DNA from: Mycolicibacterium gilvum
GTDB taxonomy: Bacteria; Actinomycetota; Actinomycetes; Mycobacteriales; Mycobacteriaceae
Reading direction: 5' to 3'
DNA length: 64,000 bases
NCBI RefSeq assembly: GCF_900454025.1
Contig: NZ_UGQM01000001.1
Location: 868,001 to 932,000 of the forward strand
Part shown: positions 33,111 to 43,821 of the stretch, piece by piece
Position numbering within the stretch: position 1 is the first letter of the stretch
Layout of the letters: the number at the start of each line of letters is the position of its first letter
The notes under the pieces: model-generated
Told to the model about the DNA's origin: nothing
The model's input: the letters and a program-made list of their open reading frames with translations, nothing else
The model's database searches: none
Translations under genes and position numbers: made by a program

Positions 33111-33148
33111 TTGACATGTTGACACAAATCGCTAGTCTTTGTGTCAAC
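33111..33148 (+). promoter_or_regulatory. Promoter overlapped by a perfect 31-bp palindromic operator
   Basis: GTTGACACAAA (33118-33128) and TTTGTGTCAAC (33138-33148) are exact 11-base inverted arms around nine bases. A -35 TTGACA (33111-33116) and a -10 TAGTCT (33133-33138) at 16-base spacing place the palindrome over the promoter. It lies 20 bases before the MpaB-like start, and the same transcript encodes a TetR regulator. Autorepression by that TetR protein is the simplest reading. Confidence 0.75.
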
Positions 33149-33167
33149 GACAATGCCGGGAGGCGCC

Positions 33168-34136
33168 ATGGTCGCGATCGCCACGGAGTCCGTCGACTCC
33201 ACGCTCAGCTCCGACAGCAATGTCCGCCCGAAGATGATCCACGAATTCCGCAAGCATTCCGGCAGCGTGCTGGGTGGGCTGTTCGGTGCCGCAGCGTTCG
33301 ACGAGGTGGCCCTGGTGCCGGTCGCCGCGGCCGTCGACAAGACCGGCCGGTTCGCCTCCAACTTCGCCGATCGCGGTGTGCGCAGCGGCTTTTCGGCGCT
33401 GCTGGCGATCTGGGGTGACGCGACCGACCGCGAAGCGGAGGGGCAGCGCCTCAAGACCATGCATCGCGAGGTCCATGGCCACGGCACAGGGGAGTTCTCC
33501 GATGTCCGCTACAGCGCGCTGGATCCCCGGCTGTGGAACTGGATCGCGGTCAGCGGGCTGCTTCTCGTGATGAACTCGTTCACCCCGTGTACCGGGCACA
33601 CGCTGAACGACGACGAGCGTGAGGTCGCCTATCAGCAACTCCTGGAGGGCTTCCGGTCCCTGGAGTTGCCCGGCAAGAGCGCGAAGTTTCCCGCCAGCTA
33701 CGCCGAGGCCGTCGCCTACTACGACGAGATGGTCGACACCGAGCTCGCGTCGAATCCGTTCCTGCGCCGCGTCACCCAAGATCTGACCAAGCTGCCGTTG
33801 CCCACGCTGGTGCTGCCGCCCGCGCTGCGGGTGGCGCTGACGCCGGGCTGGATGGCGCTGCGGCCGTTGGCCGGTCGGGTGGTCAAGGTGTGCTCATTCG
33901 GCATTCTGCATCCCGGTATCCGGGAGATGACGGGCTTCCGGTGGGAGTCCCGCCACGACCGCGAGTTCGCGGTGTACACGCGCCTGCTGCAGCTGGCATG
34001 GCGCACGCTTCCCGACCGCGTCTTGCTGATCCCGTTGGCGCGCAACCGGATCGAATACGAGAAGCTGGTCCGGCTGCATCGGTCGGTGGCGCTGGATTCG
34101 TTCGCGCCGCCGGCCGGCCGGTGCCCGGTGGGCTAG
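33168..34136 (+). CDS. MpaB/DUF2236-family oxygenase
   Basis: 322 residues of the DUF2236 family (ER-bound oxygenase MpaB, latex-clearing and related heme proteins). Visible: the HREVHG block that commonly holds a heme-ligand His, the ALDPRLWNWI segment and the C-terminal GWESRHDREFAVYTRLL-type region (here FRWESRHDREF). Members cleave or oxidise isoprenoid and other lipophilic substrates. The ATG at 33168 follows a GGGAGG Shine-Dalgarno. It is co-transcribed with the TetR gene four bases downstream and sits directly after the Mce lipid importer, so a role in imported-lipid metabolism is a reasonable inference. Confidence 0.82.
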   Translation: MVAIATESVDSTLSSDSNVRPKMIHEFRKHSGSVLGGLFGAAAFDEVALVPVAAAVDKTGRFASNFADRGVRSGFSALLAIWGDATDREAEGQRLKTMHREVHGHGTGEFSDVRYSALDPRLWNWIAVSGLLLVMNSFTPCTGHTLNDDEREVAYQQLLEGFRSLELPGKSAKFPASYAEAVAYYDEMVDTELASNPFLRRVTQDLTKLPLPTLVLPPALRVALTPGWMALRPLAGRVVKVCSFGILHPGIREMTGFRWESRHDREFAVYTRLLQLAWRTLPDRVLLIPLARNRIEYEKLVRLHRSVALDSFAPPAGRCPVG

Positions 34137-34140
34137 GCCG

Positions 34141-34728
34141 ATGCGACGGGCACGCAACACCGACAGCCCCACCGAGCAGGAGTCGGCGATCCTGAAGGCC
34201 GCGGCCGAGGAGGTCGCGCTGGTCGGGGTCGGCCGGCTCAGCATGGACGTCGTCGCACGCCAGGCGGGCGTCAGCCGCAGCACGCTGTACCGGCGCTTTC
34301 CCAGCCGAGACGCGCTGATCACCGAACTGGGCCGCCAGACGTTCGAGTTCGCGATGGCGCGGCTGCAGACCGTCGCGATCGACGACGGTCCACAGCAGGC
34401 CGCGGTCGCCGCGTTCCGCGAAGGCGTCCGGCTGCTCACCGGCGAACCGGTGATGCGCCGCTTCCTGCAGCTCGACGGCGAGTTCACCGCGACGACGGAG
34501 ATGGTCGCCGAGGCCCGGCTCTTCCTGGTCAGCGCCGCGACGGCGATGGCCAAGGCGCTGCGCGCCGCCGGCGCGACGATGCCCGACAGTGAGCTGCTGG
34601 CGGTCGCCGAGGTCCACATCCGTCTCGCGGCGTCGCTGGTGCAGGTGAACACCGACGTGCTCGACGTGACCGACGACGAGGCCGTCGCGCGGTACGCCCG
34701 GACCTACCTCGCGCCGCTGGTGCGCTGA
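34141..34728 (+). CDS. TetR-family transcriptional regulator
   Basis: 195 residues with an N-terminal HTH (LSMDVVARQAGVSRSTLYRRFPSRDALI, about 34-60) and a helical ligand-binding C-terminus. It follows the MpaB-like gene by four bases, so it is expressed from the palindromic promoter at 33111-33148, which it probably represses. It is single-domain, unlike the double TetR at 20433. Confidence 0.88.
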   Translation: MRRARNTDSPTEQESAILKAAAEEVALVGVGRLSMDVVARQAGVSRSTLYRRFPSRDALITELGRQTFEFAMARLQTVAIDDGPQQAAVAAFREGVRLLTGEPVMRRFLQLDGEFTATTEMVAEARLFLVSAATAMAKALRAAGATMPDSELLAVAEVHIRLAASLVQVNTDVLDVTDDEAVARYARTYLAPLVR

Positions 34729-34787
34729 GCCGGGGCAAACCAGCGAATCCGGCAAGCGGCAGCGGCTCGCGTGGCACGCTTCTGGGC

Positions 34788-36350
34788 ATGGCCGAGCTGA
34801 CCGAACCCCGATTCCTGGACGAACGACTTGCCCACTGGGCGACCGTCAATCCCGACGGTGAAGCAATGGACTACCTCGAGCGGTCCTGGACGTGGTCGCA
34901 GTGGAACGACCGCGTCCGCAGGCTGGCCGGAGCGCTGACCGAACGCGGGATCTCGCGCGGGGACGTCGTCGCGTTCCTCGACAAGAACCACCCCGCGTGT
35001 GTCGAGCTCACCTTCGCCGCGGCGTCGCTCGGCGCGGCGACCGCGATCGTGAACTGCCGTCTGGCGCCCGACGAACTGGACTACGTGCTCAACGACTCAG
35101 GGGCCAAGCTGCTCATCGTCGGTGAGGAGTTCACGGGGTCGATCGACAAGATCCGCGACAAGCTGGGCCGGGTCGAGCACGTCATTTCGGTCAAGCCCGA
35201 CGGCGACGACGAGTACGAGGCGATGCTGGAGGCGTCCTCGCCGGTCGACCGTGCCGACGACGTCGAACCCGGCGACGTCTGCATCATCATGTACTCGTCG
35301 GGCACCACCGGCCGGCCCAAGGGCGTGGAGCTCACCCAGGCCAACATCATCGCCCACACCGTCAACGCCCACGAAGGCTTCGAGTTCGACGAGGGCGACA
35401 AGAACATGGTGTCGATGCCGCTGTTCCACGTCGGCGGATCGTCCTACGTACAGTTCGGGATTCACGACGGCTTCCCGAGCGTGATGACCCGCGACGTCGA
35501 CGGCACGACGCTGGCGGGCGCGATCCTCAAGGGCGCCAACCGCACGTTCCTGGTGCCGGCGGTGCTGGCCAAGGTGCTCGACGCCGGCGAGGACGCCGTC
35601 AAGCTGTTCGGGTCGCTCAAGACCTTCGCCTACGGGGCGTCGCCCATGCCGCTGCCGTTGCTGCGTCAGGCGCTGGAGGCCTGGCCCAACACCGATTTCA
35701 TGCAGGCCTACGGTCTGACCGAGCTGTGCGGGGTGATCAGCCACCTGCTGCCCGAGGCGCACCGCGACCCGGGCCGGGAGGAGCGGCTGTCCAGCGCGGG
35801 CACCCTGGTGCCCAATGCGGAGTTGCGGGTGGTCGACCCGGACACCCTCAAGGACGTCCCGACCGGTGAGCAGGGCGAATTGTGGTTCCGTTCACCGCAA
35901 TTGATGAAGGGTTACCACAACAAGCCGGAGGCGACCGCGGAGTCGATCACCGAGGACGGGTGGTTCCGCACCGGCGATGTGGGCCGCGTCGACGACGGCG
36001 GCTACATCTTCGTCGAGGACCGGCTCAAGGACATGATCATCTCGGGCGGGGAGAACATCTACTCCATCGAGGTCGAGCGGGTGCTCGCCGAGCACGACGC
36101 CGTGGTCGAGGTCGCGGTGATCGGGGTGCCCGACGACAAGTGGGGTGAGGTCGTCAAGGCTGTCGTCGTGATCGAGGGGGAGACCTCGGAGTCCGAGCTG
36201 ATCGCGTTCGCCCGCGAGCGGCTGGCCGCCTACAAGTGCCCGAAGTCCGTCGACATCACCGATGAGCTGCCGCGCAACCCCACCGGAAAGATCCTCAAGA
36301 AGGAGCTGCGCAAGCCGCACTGGGACGGCCGCGACCGCGCCACCGTCTAG
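34788..36350 (+). CDS. Fatty-acyl-CoA synthetase (FadD family)
   Basis: 520 residues with ANL motifs: IMYSSGTTGRPKGVEL (A3), AYGLTELCGV (A5), GWFRTGDVGRVDDGG (A7/A8), DRLKDMIISGGENIYSIEVE and the C-terminal NPTGKILKKELR Lys motif. Mce operons often carry a nearby fadD (for example fadD5 beside mce1), so it may activate the acid imported or produced here. The 59-base gap after TetR shows no clear operator. The substrate is unknown. Confidence 0.88.
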   Translation: MAELTEPRFLDERLAHWATVNPDGEAMDYLERSWTWSQWNDRVRRLAGALTERGISRGDVVAFLDKNHPACVELTFAAASLGAATAIVNCRLAPDELDYVLNDSGAKLLIVGEEFTGSIDKIRDKLGRVEHVISVKPDGDDEYEAMLEASSPVDRADDVEPGDVCIIMYSSGTTGRPKGVELTQANIIAHTVNAHEGFEFDEGDKNMVSMPLFHVGGSSYVQFGIHDGFPSVMTRDVDGTTLAGAILKGANRTFLVPAVLAKVLDAGEDAVKLFGSLKTFAYGASPMPLPLLRQALEAWPNTDFMQAYGLTELCGVISHLLPEAHRDPGREERLSSAGTLVPNAELRVVDPDTLKDVPTGEQGELWFRSPQLMKGYHNKPEATAESITEDGWFRTGDVGRVDDGGYIFVEDRLKDMIISGGENIYSIEVERVLAEHDAVVEVAVIGVPDDKWGEVVKAVVVIEGETSESELIAFARERLAAYKCPKSVDITDELPRNPTGKILKKELRKPHWDGRDRATV

Positions 36351-36449
36351 ATCGGCGTGCCGGAGACCCTCGTCACCCGGTGTTTCCGGGACATGACCAT
36401 CCTGAAACCCGTGTGTAACGTGGCTGGTGCGGCGTCCATTTCCGGATGC

Positions 36450-36500
36450 CGGCGGACGAGGGAGCAGTACCCGCACAGACAAGACTGACTCGCAGGAGGG
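36450..36500 (+). promoter_or_regulatory. Guanidine-III riboswitch (ykkC-III)
   Basis: The sequence matches the ykkC-III consensus core: GGACGAGG, then GCAGTACCCG, then ACAAGAC. Helix GCGG (36452-36455) pairs with CCGC (36471-36474). GAGCAGT (36462-36468) pairs with ACTG-a-CTC (36484-36491), leaving one bulged base. Both helices differ from the Thermobifida reference as I recall it, yet keep pairing, which supports a real structure. The Shine-Dalgarno AGGAGG (36494-36499) follows directly, and the GTG of the first SMR gene is at 36505. Ligand binding should free the ribosome site. Confidence 0.82.
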
Positions 36501-36504
36501 TCTT

Positions 36505-36819
36505 GTGGCGTGGCTGATACTCGTCGCCAGTGGCTTCCTCGAGGCCGTCTGGGCGACCGCGCTCGGCATGTCGAACGGTTTCCGGCGCTGGCGCCCGACG
36601 GTGGTGTTCGCCGTCGCGATGCCCGCCAGTCTCGCGGGTCTGGCGTACGCGATGACCGAGGTGCCGACCGGCACCGCCTACGCGGTGTGGGTCGGCATCG
36701 GCGCCACGCTGACGGTGGTGTGGGCGATCGTCACCAAGAAGGAAGCCGCCACCACGGCGAGGGTTCTGCTGCTGTGCCTGTTGGTCGGCAGCGTCGTCGG
36801 ACTGAAGGCGGTGAGCTGA
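36505..36819 (+). CDS. SMR-family guanidinium exporter subunit (Gdx/SugE-type), first of pair
   Basis: 104 residues, four membrane helices. The N-terminal membrane-embedded Glu (GFLEAVWATALG) is the proton/substrate site, and VPTGTAYAVWVGIGA is the Gdx/SugE signature. It starts with GTG five bases after a strong AGGAGG. It is controlled by the guanidine-III riboswitch just upstream and followed after one base by a second SMR gene, so the functional unit is probably an antiparallel heterodimer exporting guanidinium. Confidence 0.9.
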   Translation: MAWLILVASGFLEAVWATALGMSNGFRRWRPTVVFAVAMPASLAGLAYAMTEVPTGTAYAVWVGIGATLTVVWAIVTKKEAATTARVLLLCLLVGSVVGLKAVS

Positions 36820-36820
36820 C

Positions 36821-37168
36821 GTGGCGTGGTTCGTGCTGATCGTGAGTGCGGTCCTCGAAGCGGTGTGGGCGACGGCGCTCGGCAGAGCCGACGGCTTCAC
36901 CGCGCCGGGCCCGACGGTGGTGTTCCTCGTCGCGATGCTGGCGAGCCTCGGCGGTCTCGGCTGGGCGACCAAGCACATCCCGATCGGCACGGCGTACGCC
37001 GTGTGGACCGGTCTCGGCGCCGCGCTGACGGTGGGCTACGCGATGCTCAGCGGCGACGAGCACGCCTCGCTGGGCAAGGCCGTGTTCCTCACCGGCATCA
37101 TCGCCGCGGTGGCGGGCCTCAAAGTCTTGCCGAGCAGCACCCCGGACAGGGAGTCGGCGAAGCGCTGA
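36821..37168 (+). CDS. SMR-family guanidinium exporter subunit (Gdx/SugE-type), second of pair
   Basis: 115 residues with four helices, Glu in AVLEAVWATALGR and the signature IPIGTAYAVWTGLGA. It is similar to the preceding gene but carries a short polar C-terminal tail (SSTPDRESAKR). It starts with GTG one base after the previous stop. Paired SMR genes usually form obligate heterodimers with opposite membrane orientation. It ends 14 bases before menC. Confidence 0.9.
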   Translation: MAWFVLIVSAVLEAVWATALGRADGFTAPGPTVVFLVAMLASLGGLGWATKHIPIGTAYAVWTGLGAALTVGYAMLSGDEHASLGKAVFLTGIIAAVAGLKVLPSSTPDRESAKR

Positions 37169-37182
37169 CGGACCATGGAACC

Positions 37183-38139
37183 GTGGCCGACCTCGCCGAC
37201 ATCCTCGACCGTCTGCATGTCGTCGCGTTGCCGATGCGGGTGCGGTTCCGCGGCATCACCACTCGTGAGGTGGCGCTGATCGACGGCCCCGCCGGGTGGG
37301 GCGAGTTCGGGCCGTTCCTGGAGTACGAGCCGCCCGAGGCCGCGCACTGGCTGGCATCGGGCGTCGCCGCGGCCTACCGGCCGATGCCCGAGGTGAGACG
37401 CGCCCGGATCCCGATCAACGCGACCGTGCCCGCCGTCGCCGCCGACGCGGTCCCCGATGTGTTGGCCCGGTTCCCCGGCGCGCGCACGGCCAAGGTCAAG
37501 GTCGCCGAGCCCGGCCAGACGCTCGCCGACGACGTCGCCCGGGTGAACGCGGTGCGTGCGGCGGGGCTCACCGCGCGCGTCGACGCCAATGGCGGCTGGA
37601 CCGTCGAGCAGGCCGTCGCGGCCGCGCAGGCACTCACGGCCGACGGTGCGCTCGAATACCTGGAACAACCCTGTCGCACGGTGCCCGAGCTGGCCGAGGT
37701 CCGACGCCGGGTCGACGTCCCCGTCGCCGCCGACGAGAGCATTCGCAAGGCCGACGACCCGCTGCACGTCGTGCGTTCCGGGGCGGCCGACGTCGCCGTG
37801 CTCAAGGTGGCGCCGCTGGGCGGCGTGCAGACGATGCTCGACATCGCCGCGCAGATCGACATCCCGGTCGTCGTGTCCAGCGCCCTGGACACCGCGGTCG
37901 GCATCGGGGCGGGGCTCGTCGCGGCGGGGTGTCTGCCGCGGCTGGAGCACGCGTGCGGACTGGGTACCGGGAGCCTGTTCGTCGACGACGTCGCCGAACC
38001 GCGCACGCCGGTCGACGGCTACCTGCCCGCAGCGGCGGTGACCCCGGATCCGGCGCGGATCACGGCTCTGGCCGCTTCGGAGGACCGCCGGCAGTGGTGG
38101 ATCGACCGCGTCCGGGCCTGCTATCCGCTGATGTCCTGA
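37183..38139 (+). CDS. menC: o-Succinylbenzoate synthase MenC
   Basis: 318 residues of the enolase superfamily, dehydrating SHCHC to o-succinylbenzoate. Catalytic features: KVKVAEPG (Lys pair region), RVDANGGW (metal Asp), YLEQPC (metal Glu), VAADESIR (metal Asp/Glu) and VLKVAPLGG (second Lys). The GTG at 37183 gives the normal mycobacterial length; upstream sequence belongs to the SMR gene. It lies 14 bases after the SMR pair, so it may be read from the riboswitch transcript as well as its own promoter. Confidence 0.93.
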   Translation: MADLADILDRLHVVALPMRVRFRGITTREVALIDGPAGWGEFGPFLEYEPPEAAHWLASGVAAAYRPMPEVRRARIPINATVPAVAADAVPDVLARFPGARTAKVKVAEPGQTLADDVARVNAVRAAGLTARVDANGGWTVEQAVAAAQALTADGALEYLEQPCRTVPELAEVRRRVDVPVAADESIRKADDPLHVVRSGAADVAVLKVAPLGGVQTMLDIAAQIDIPVVVSSALDTAVGIGAGLVAAGCLPRLEHACGLGTGSLFVDDVAEPRTPVDGYLPAAAVTPDPARITALAASEDRRQWWIDRVRACYPLMS

Positions 38140-38192
38140 TCTGTGGGGACCATGTCCTGGACGCCATCGTCGCCGTCCCCAACACTGAGTGC

Positions 38193-39155
38193 ATGACGCG
38201 CACGGTCCTGATCGTCGGCTTCGCCGGGGTGCAGGCGCTCGACATCGTCGGGCCGTTCGACGTGTTCACCGGTGCGTCCGTGGCCGCCACCGCCCGGGGC
38301 GGCGACGGGTACGCGGTGACGGTGGTCTCGGTCGGTGGTGACCCGGTGAGCACCGGGACCGGCCTGACGCTGGCGGCTGAACCGCTGCCCGACCCCGGTC
38401 ACCCGATCGACACCCTGGTGCTGCCCGGCGGTTTCGGCGCCGACGCCGCGCGCAGGGACGACGTGCTGATCGACTGGATCGCCGCCATCGCTCCGCACGC
38501 CCGCCGGGTGGTCAGCGTGTGCAGCGGGGCCGTGCTGGCCGCGCAGGCCGGGCTGCTCGACGGCTGCGTCGCCACCACCCACTGGGCCTACGCGCCGCAC
38601 ATGGCCGCCGAATTCCCCTCGGTGACAGTCGATCCCGACCCGATTTTCGTGCGCAGCTCGGAGAAGGTGTGGACCGCGGCCGGCGTGACCGCGGGCATCG
38701 ACCTGGCGCTGTCGCTGGTCGAGGACGATCACGGCACCGAGCTCGCCCAGACCGTCGCCCGCCACCTGGTGATGTATCTGCGCCGGCCGGGCGGGCAGAC
38801 GCAGTTCGCCGCCCCGGTGTGGATGCCGCGGGCCCGGCGCAGCCCGATCCGCGACGTGCAGGAGGTCATCGAGTCCGAACCCGGTGCCGTGCACAGCATT
38901 TCCGAACTGGCGCGCCGCGCGGCCATGAGTACCCGGCACTTCACTCGGGTGTTCACCGACGAGGTCGGGGAGGCACCGGGTGCCTACGTCGAACGTGTCC
39001 GCACCGAAGCGGCTCGCCGTCAACTCGAGGAGACCGACGACACGGTGACGGTGATCGCCGCGCGGTGCGGCTTCGGCTCGGCCGAGACGCTGCGCCGCAG
39101 TTTCGTCCGCCGTCTCGGCGTCTCGCCGGATCAGTACCGCAAGACATTCGCCTGA
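38193..39155 (+). CDS. GlxA-type AraC regulator with DJ-1/PfpI N-terminal domain
   Basis: 320 residues. The N-terminal class-I glutamine-amidotransferase-like domain (about 1-190) includes the nucleophile-elbow Cys in SVCSGAVLAA and a His in TTHWAYAPH. A C-terminal AraC HTH pair follows (ISELARRAAMSTRHFTRVFTDE and TVIAARCGFGSAETLRRSF). It is followed after 18 bases by a free-standing DJ-1/PfpI protein that it probably regulates. Members sense small metabolites through the N-terminal domain. Confidence 0.88.
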   Translation: MTRTVLIVGFAGVQALDIVGPFDVFTGASVAATARGGDGYAVTVVSVGGDPVSTGTGLTLAAEPLPDPGHPIDTLVLPGGFGADAARRDDVLIDWIAAIAPHARRVVSVCSGAVLAAQAGLLDGCVATTHWAYAPHMAAEFPSVTVDPDPIFVRSSEKVWTAAGVTAGIDLALSLVEDDHGTELAQTVARHLVMYLRRPGGQTQFAAPVWMPRARRSPIRDVQEVIESEPGAVHSISELARRAAMSTRHFTRVFTDEVGEAPGAYVERVRTEAARRQLEETDDTVTVIAARCGFGSAETLRRSFVRRLGVSPDQYRKTFA

Positions 39156-39173
39156 CACAGAAGGAGTTTCACG

Positions 39174-39914
39174 ATGCAGGTCGCGATCATGCTCTACCCG
39201 GGCTTCACCGCCCTGGACTTCATCGGCCCGTACGAGAGCCTGCGTTGGCTGCCCGACACCGAGGTCAGGTTCGTCTGGCACGAGCCCGGGCCGATCGCCG
39301 CCGACTCCCACGTGCTGCTCGTCGGCGCCACGCACTCGTTCGACGAGACACCGTCGCCGGACGTCGTCCTGATCCCGGGTGGTTTCGCGACGATGGAGCA
39401 CGCGCGCGACGAGGTGGTTCTGGCGTGGGTGCGCCGCGCGCACGAGACGTCGACGTGGACGACGTCGGTGTGTTCGGGTTCGGTGATCCTGGCCGCCGCG
39501 GGGGTGCTCGACGGTAAGCGGGCGACGTCGCACTGGGCGGCGCTACCTGTGCTCAAGACCCTCGGCGCGCAACCTGTCGGCGATCAGCGCATCGTCGAGG
39601 CTGACCCGAAGACCGTCACCGCGGCCGGAGTCTCGGCGGGTATCGACCTCGGGTTGTGGTTGGCCGGTCGCATCGCCGGCGAGGAGAAGGCCAAGGCCAT
39701 TCAGCTGTCCATGGAGTACGACCCGCAGCCGCCGTTCGATTCGGGCCACATGTCGAAGGCGTCCGCGGGCACCAAGGCCCTGGCCACCGCGATGATGGGC
39801 CGGGAGATGGTCCGGCCCGCCGCGCTCGCCGCGTCGAGCGGTCTGCTCTGGGACGCCGCGTTGAAGCGAATCCGGCGCGCAAAACGACGTCAGGGGTCGC
39901 TCAGCGCGCCGTAA
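39174..39914 (+). CDS. DJ-1/PfpI family protein (isonitrile hydratase-like)
   Basis: 246 residues with PGFTALDFIGPYESL at the N-terminus, nucleophile-elbow Cys in TSVCSGSVILA and ATSHWAALPVLK, a pattern shared with bacterial isonitrile hydratase (InhA-type) proteins. The C-terminal third is a helical extension rich in Ala/Lys. AAGGAG seven bases before ATG is a good ribosome site. It is co-operonic with the GlxA-type regulator. The substrate is uncertain. Confidence 0.82.
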   Translation: MQVAIMLYPGFTALDFIGPYESLRWLPDTEVRFVWHEPGPIAADSHVLLVGATHSFDETPSPDVVLIPGGFATMEHARDEVVLAWVRRAHETSTWTTSVCSGSVILAAAGVLDGKRATSHWAALPVLKTLGAQPVGDQRIVEADPKTVTAAGVSAGIDLGLWLAGRIAGEEKAKAIQLSMEYDPQPPFDSGHMSKASAGTKALATAMMGREMVRPAALAASSGLLWDAALKRIRRAKRRQGSLSAP

Positions 39915-40761
39915 TCGCCGCGCGAATGACGGCGATCACGCGCTCGGGGTACTCGGTGAGGTCGAGCCAGGTGAACCGCAGCACCTGCCAGTCGCGCAGC
40001 ACGATCGCGTTCTGGCGCTCACGGTCGATCTGGAATGCGTGTGCGCCGCTGTGGAACGCGTACCCGTCGACCTCGAGGGCGACCTTCGGACCCGGAAACC
40101 CCACGTCGACGCGGTAACCCGCGACCCGATAGTTCGGTTTCCAGCCGGTGATGTCCGCCTCGCGCAGGAGCTTGTGCAGCAGCCGTTCGGCGTGTGAGCG
40201 CGCACCGCCGGACGCCGTCTCTAGCAGCTGACGTGCACGCGGTGCCCCCGTTCGGCCCTTGTTGCGCAGATGAGACCACCACAGGCTGTTGAGGGTGACG
40301 TGTCGTTGTAACGCGTTGTCCATCAACTTCATACCGCCGCGGGACTGCACGGAGGCCTCGACGACGGTCAGTGGCATCGCGGTCACGCGGACCCCGCGCA
40401 GCTCCACGATGTCGACCGGATCGAGGTCTCGGCGCCGCACTCGGCTGTCCGGGTGCCGGCGACCGTGGCTGTCCCGGGGAACCGTCACTTCGAGCACTTC
40501 GGGGGTGAACTGCGTCAATCCGTGCCACCGGGCGGCGGTCAGCCCGCTTGCTGCTGCGTGCGCTCCGTAGCCCCAGACCGTCGACCGGATCCGCGCCTCG
40601 TCGGTGAACAGTCGGTCATCGGCGAAGTAGACCCCACGCGCGCAGCGCCGCCACTGTCCCGAGTTGACCCGACGTTGCACGGAGCGCCGACTCAGGCCCG
40701 ATGCACGTGCCTGGGCGAGGGTGATCACCCCGTCCTGACGCCGAAGATAGTCGTTGATCAT
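39901..40761 (-). CDS. AbiEi-like winged-helix protein with DUF559 (Vsr-like nuclease) domain
   Basis: 286 residues from ATG 40761. The N-terminal wHTH resembles AbiEi antitoxins (ITLAQARASGLSRRSVQRRVNSGQWRRCARGVY). The C-terminus is a DUF559/Vsr-fold endonuclease-like domain (PNYRVAGYRVDVGFPGPKVALEVDGYAFHSG ... RQNAIVLRDWQVLRFTW), with the Asp and Glu-x-Asp residues expected of PD-(D/E)XK enzymes. No AbiEii-type toxin neighbours it, so it is not a classical toxin-antitoxin pair. It overlaps the DJ-1 gene 3' end by 14 bases. The family is common in actinobacteria and its function is unknown. Confidence 0.8.
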   Translation of the reverse strand: MINDYLRRQDGVITLAQARASGLSRRSVQRRVNSGQWRRCARGVYFADDRLFTDEARIRSTVWGYGAHAAASGLTAARWHGLTQFTPEVLEVTVPRDSHGRRHPDSRVRRRDLDPVDIVELRGVRVTAMPLTVVEASVQSRGGMKLMDNALQRHVTLNSLWWSHLRNKGRTGAPRARQLLETASGGARSHAERLLHKLLREADITGWKPNYRVAGYRVDVGFPGPKVALEVDGYAFHSGAHAFQIDRERQNAIVLRDWQVLRFTWLDLTEYPERVIAVIRAAITAR

Positions 40762-40861
40762 GTCGAAAGGACGCGCCCGGCCGACCCCACGGTTCCGTCC
40801 CCCGCGGATTCGGCGCGAAATGCGACGCCCAGGGTGCATAAGCGCGCCCGATTCGCCCGAG

Positions 40862-40874
40862 TACCGTCTTCGGG
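40862..40874 (+). promoter_or_regulatory. Likely leaderless promoter of the bpoC-menD operon
   Basis: TACCGT (40862-40867) fits the mycobacterial TANNNT -10 element and ends seven bases before the GTG at 40875, the spacing expected when transcription starts on the start codon. No Shine-Dalgarno is visible before this GTG, which supports a leaderless mRNA. Confidence 0.5.

Positions 40875-43817
<2,943 letters not shown>

Positions 43818-43821
<4 letters not shown>

Noticed and set aside
36350..36504. Guanidine-I or guanidine-II riboswitch
   Set aside because: The guanidine-I core and the paired ACGR hairpins of guanidine-II are absent; the guanidine-III blocks fit much better.
39901..40761. 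AbiE toxin-antitoxin system
   Set aside because: No AbiEii nucleotidyltransferase neighbour; both flanking genes belong to other functions.
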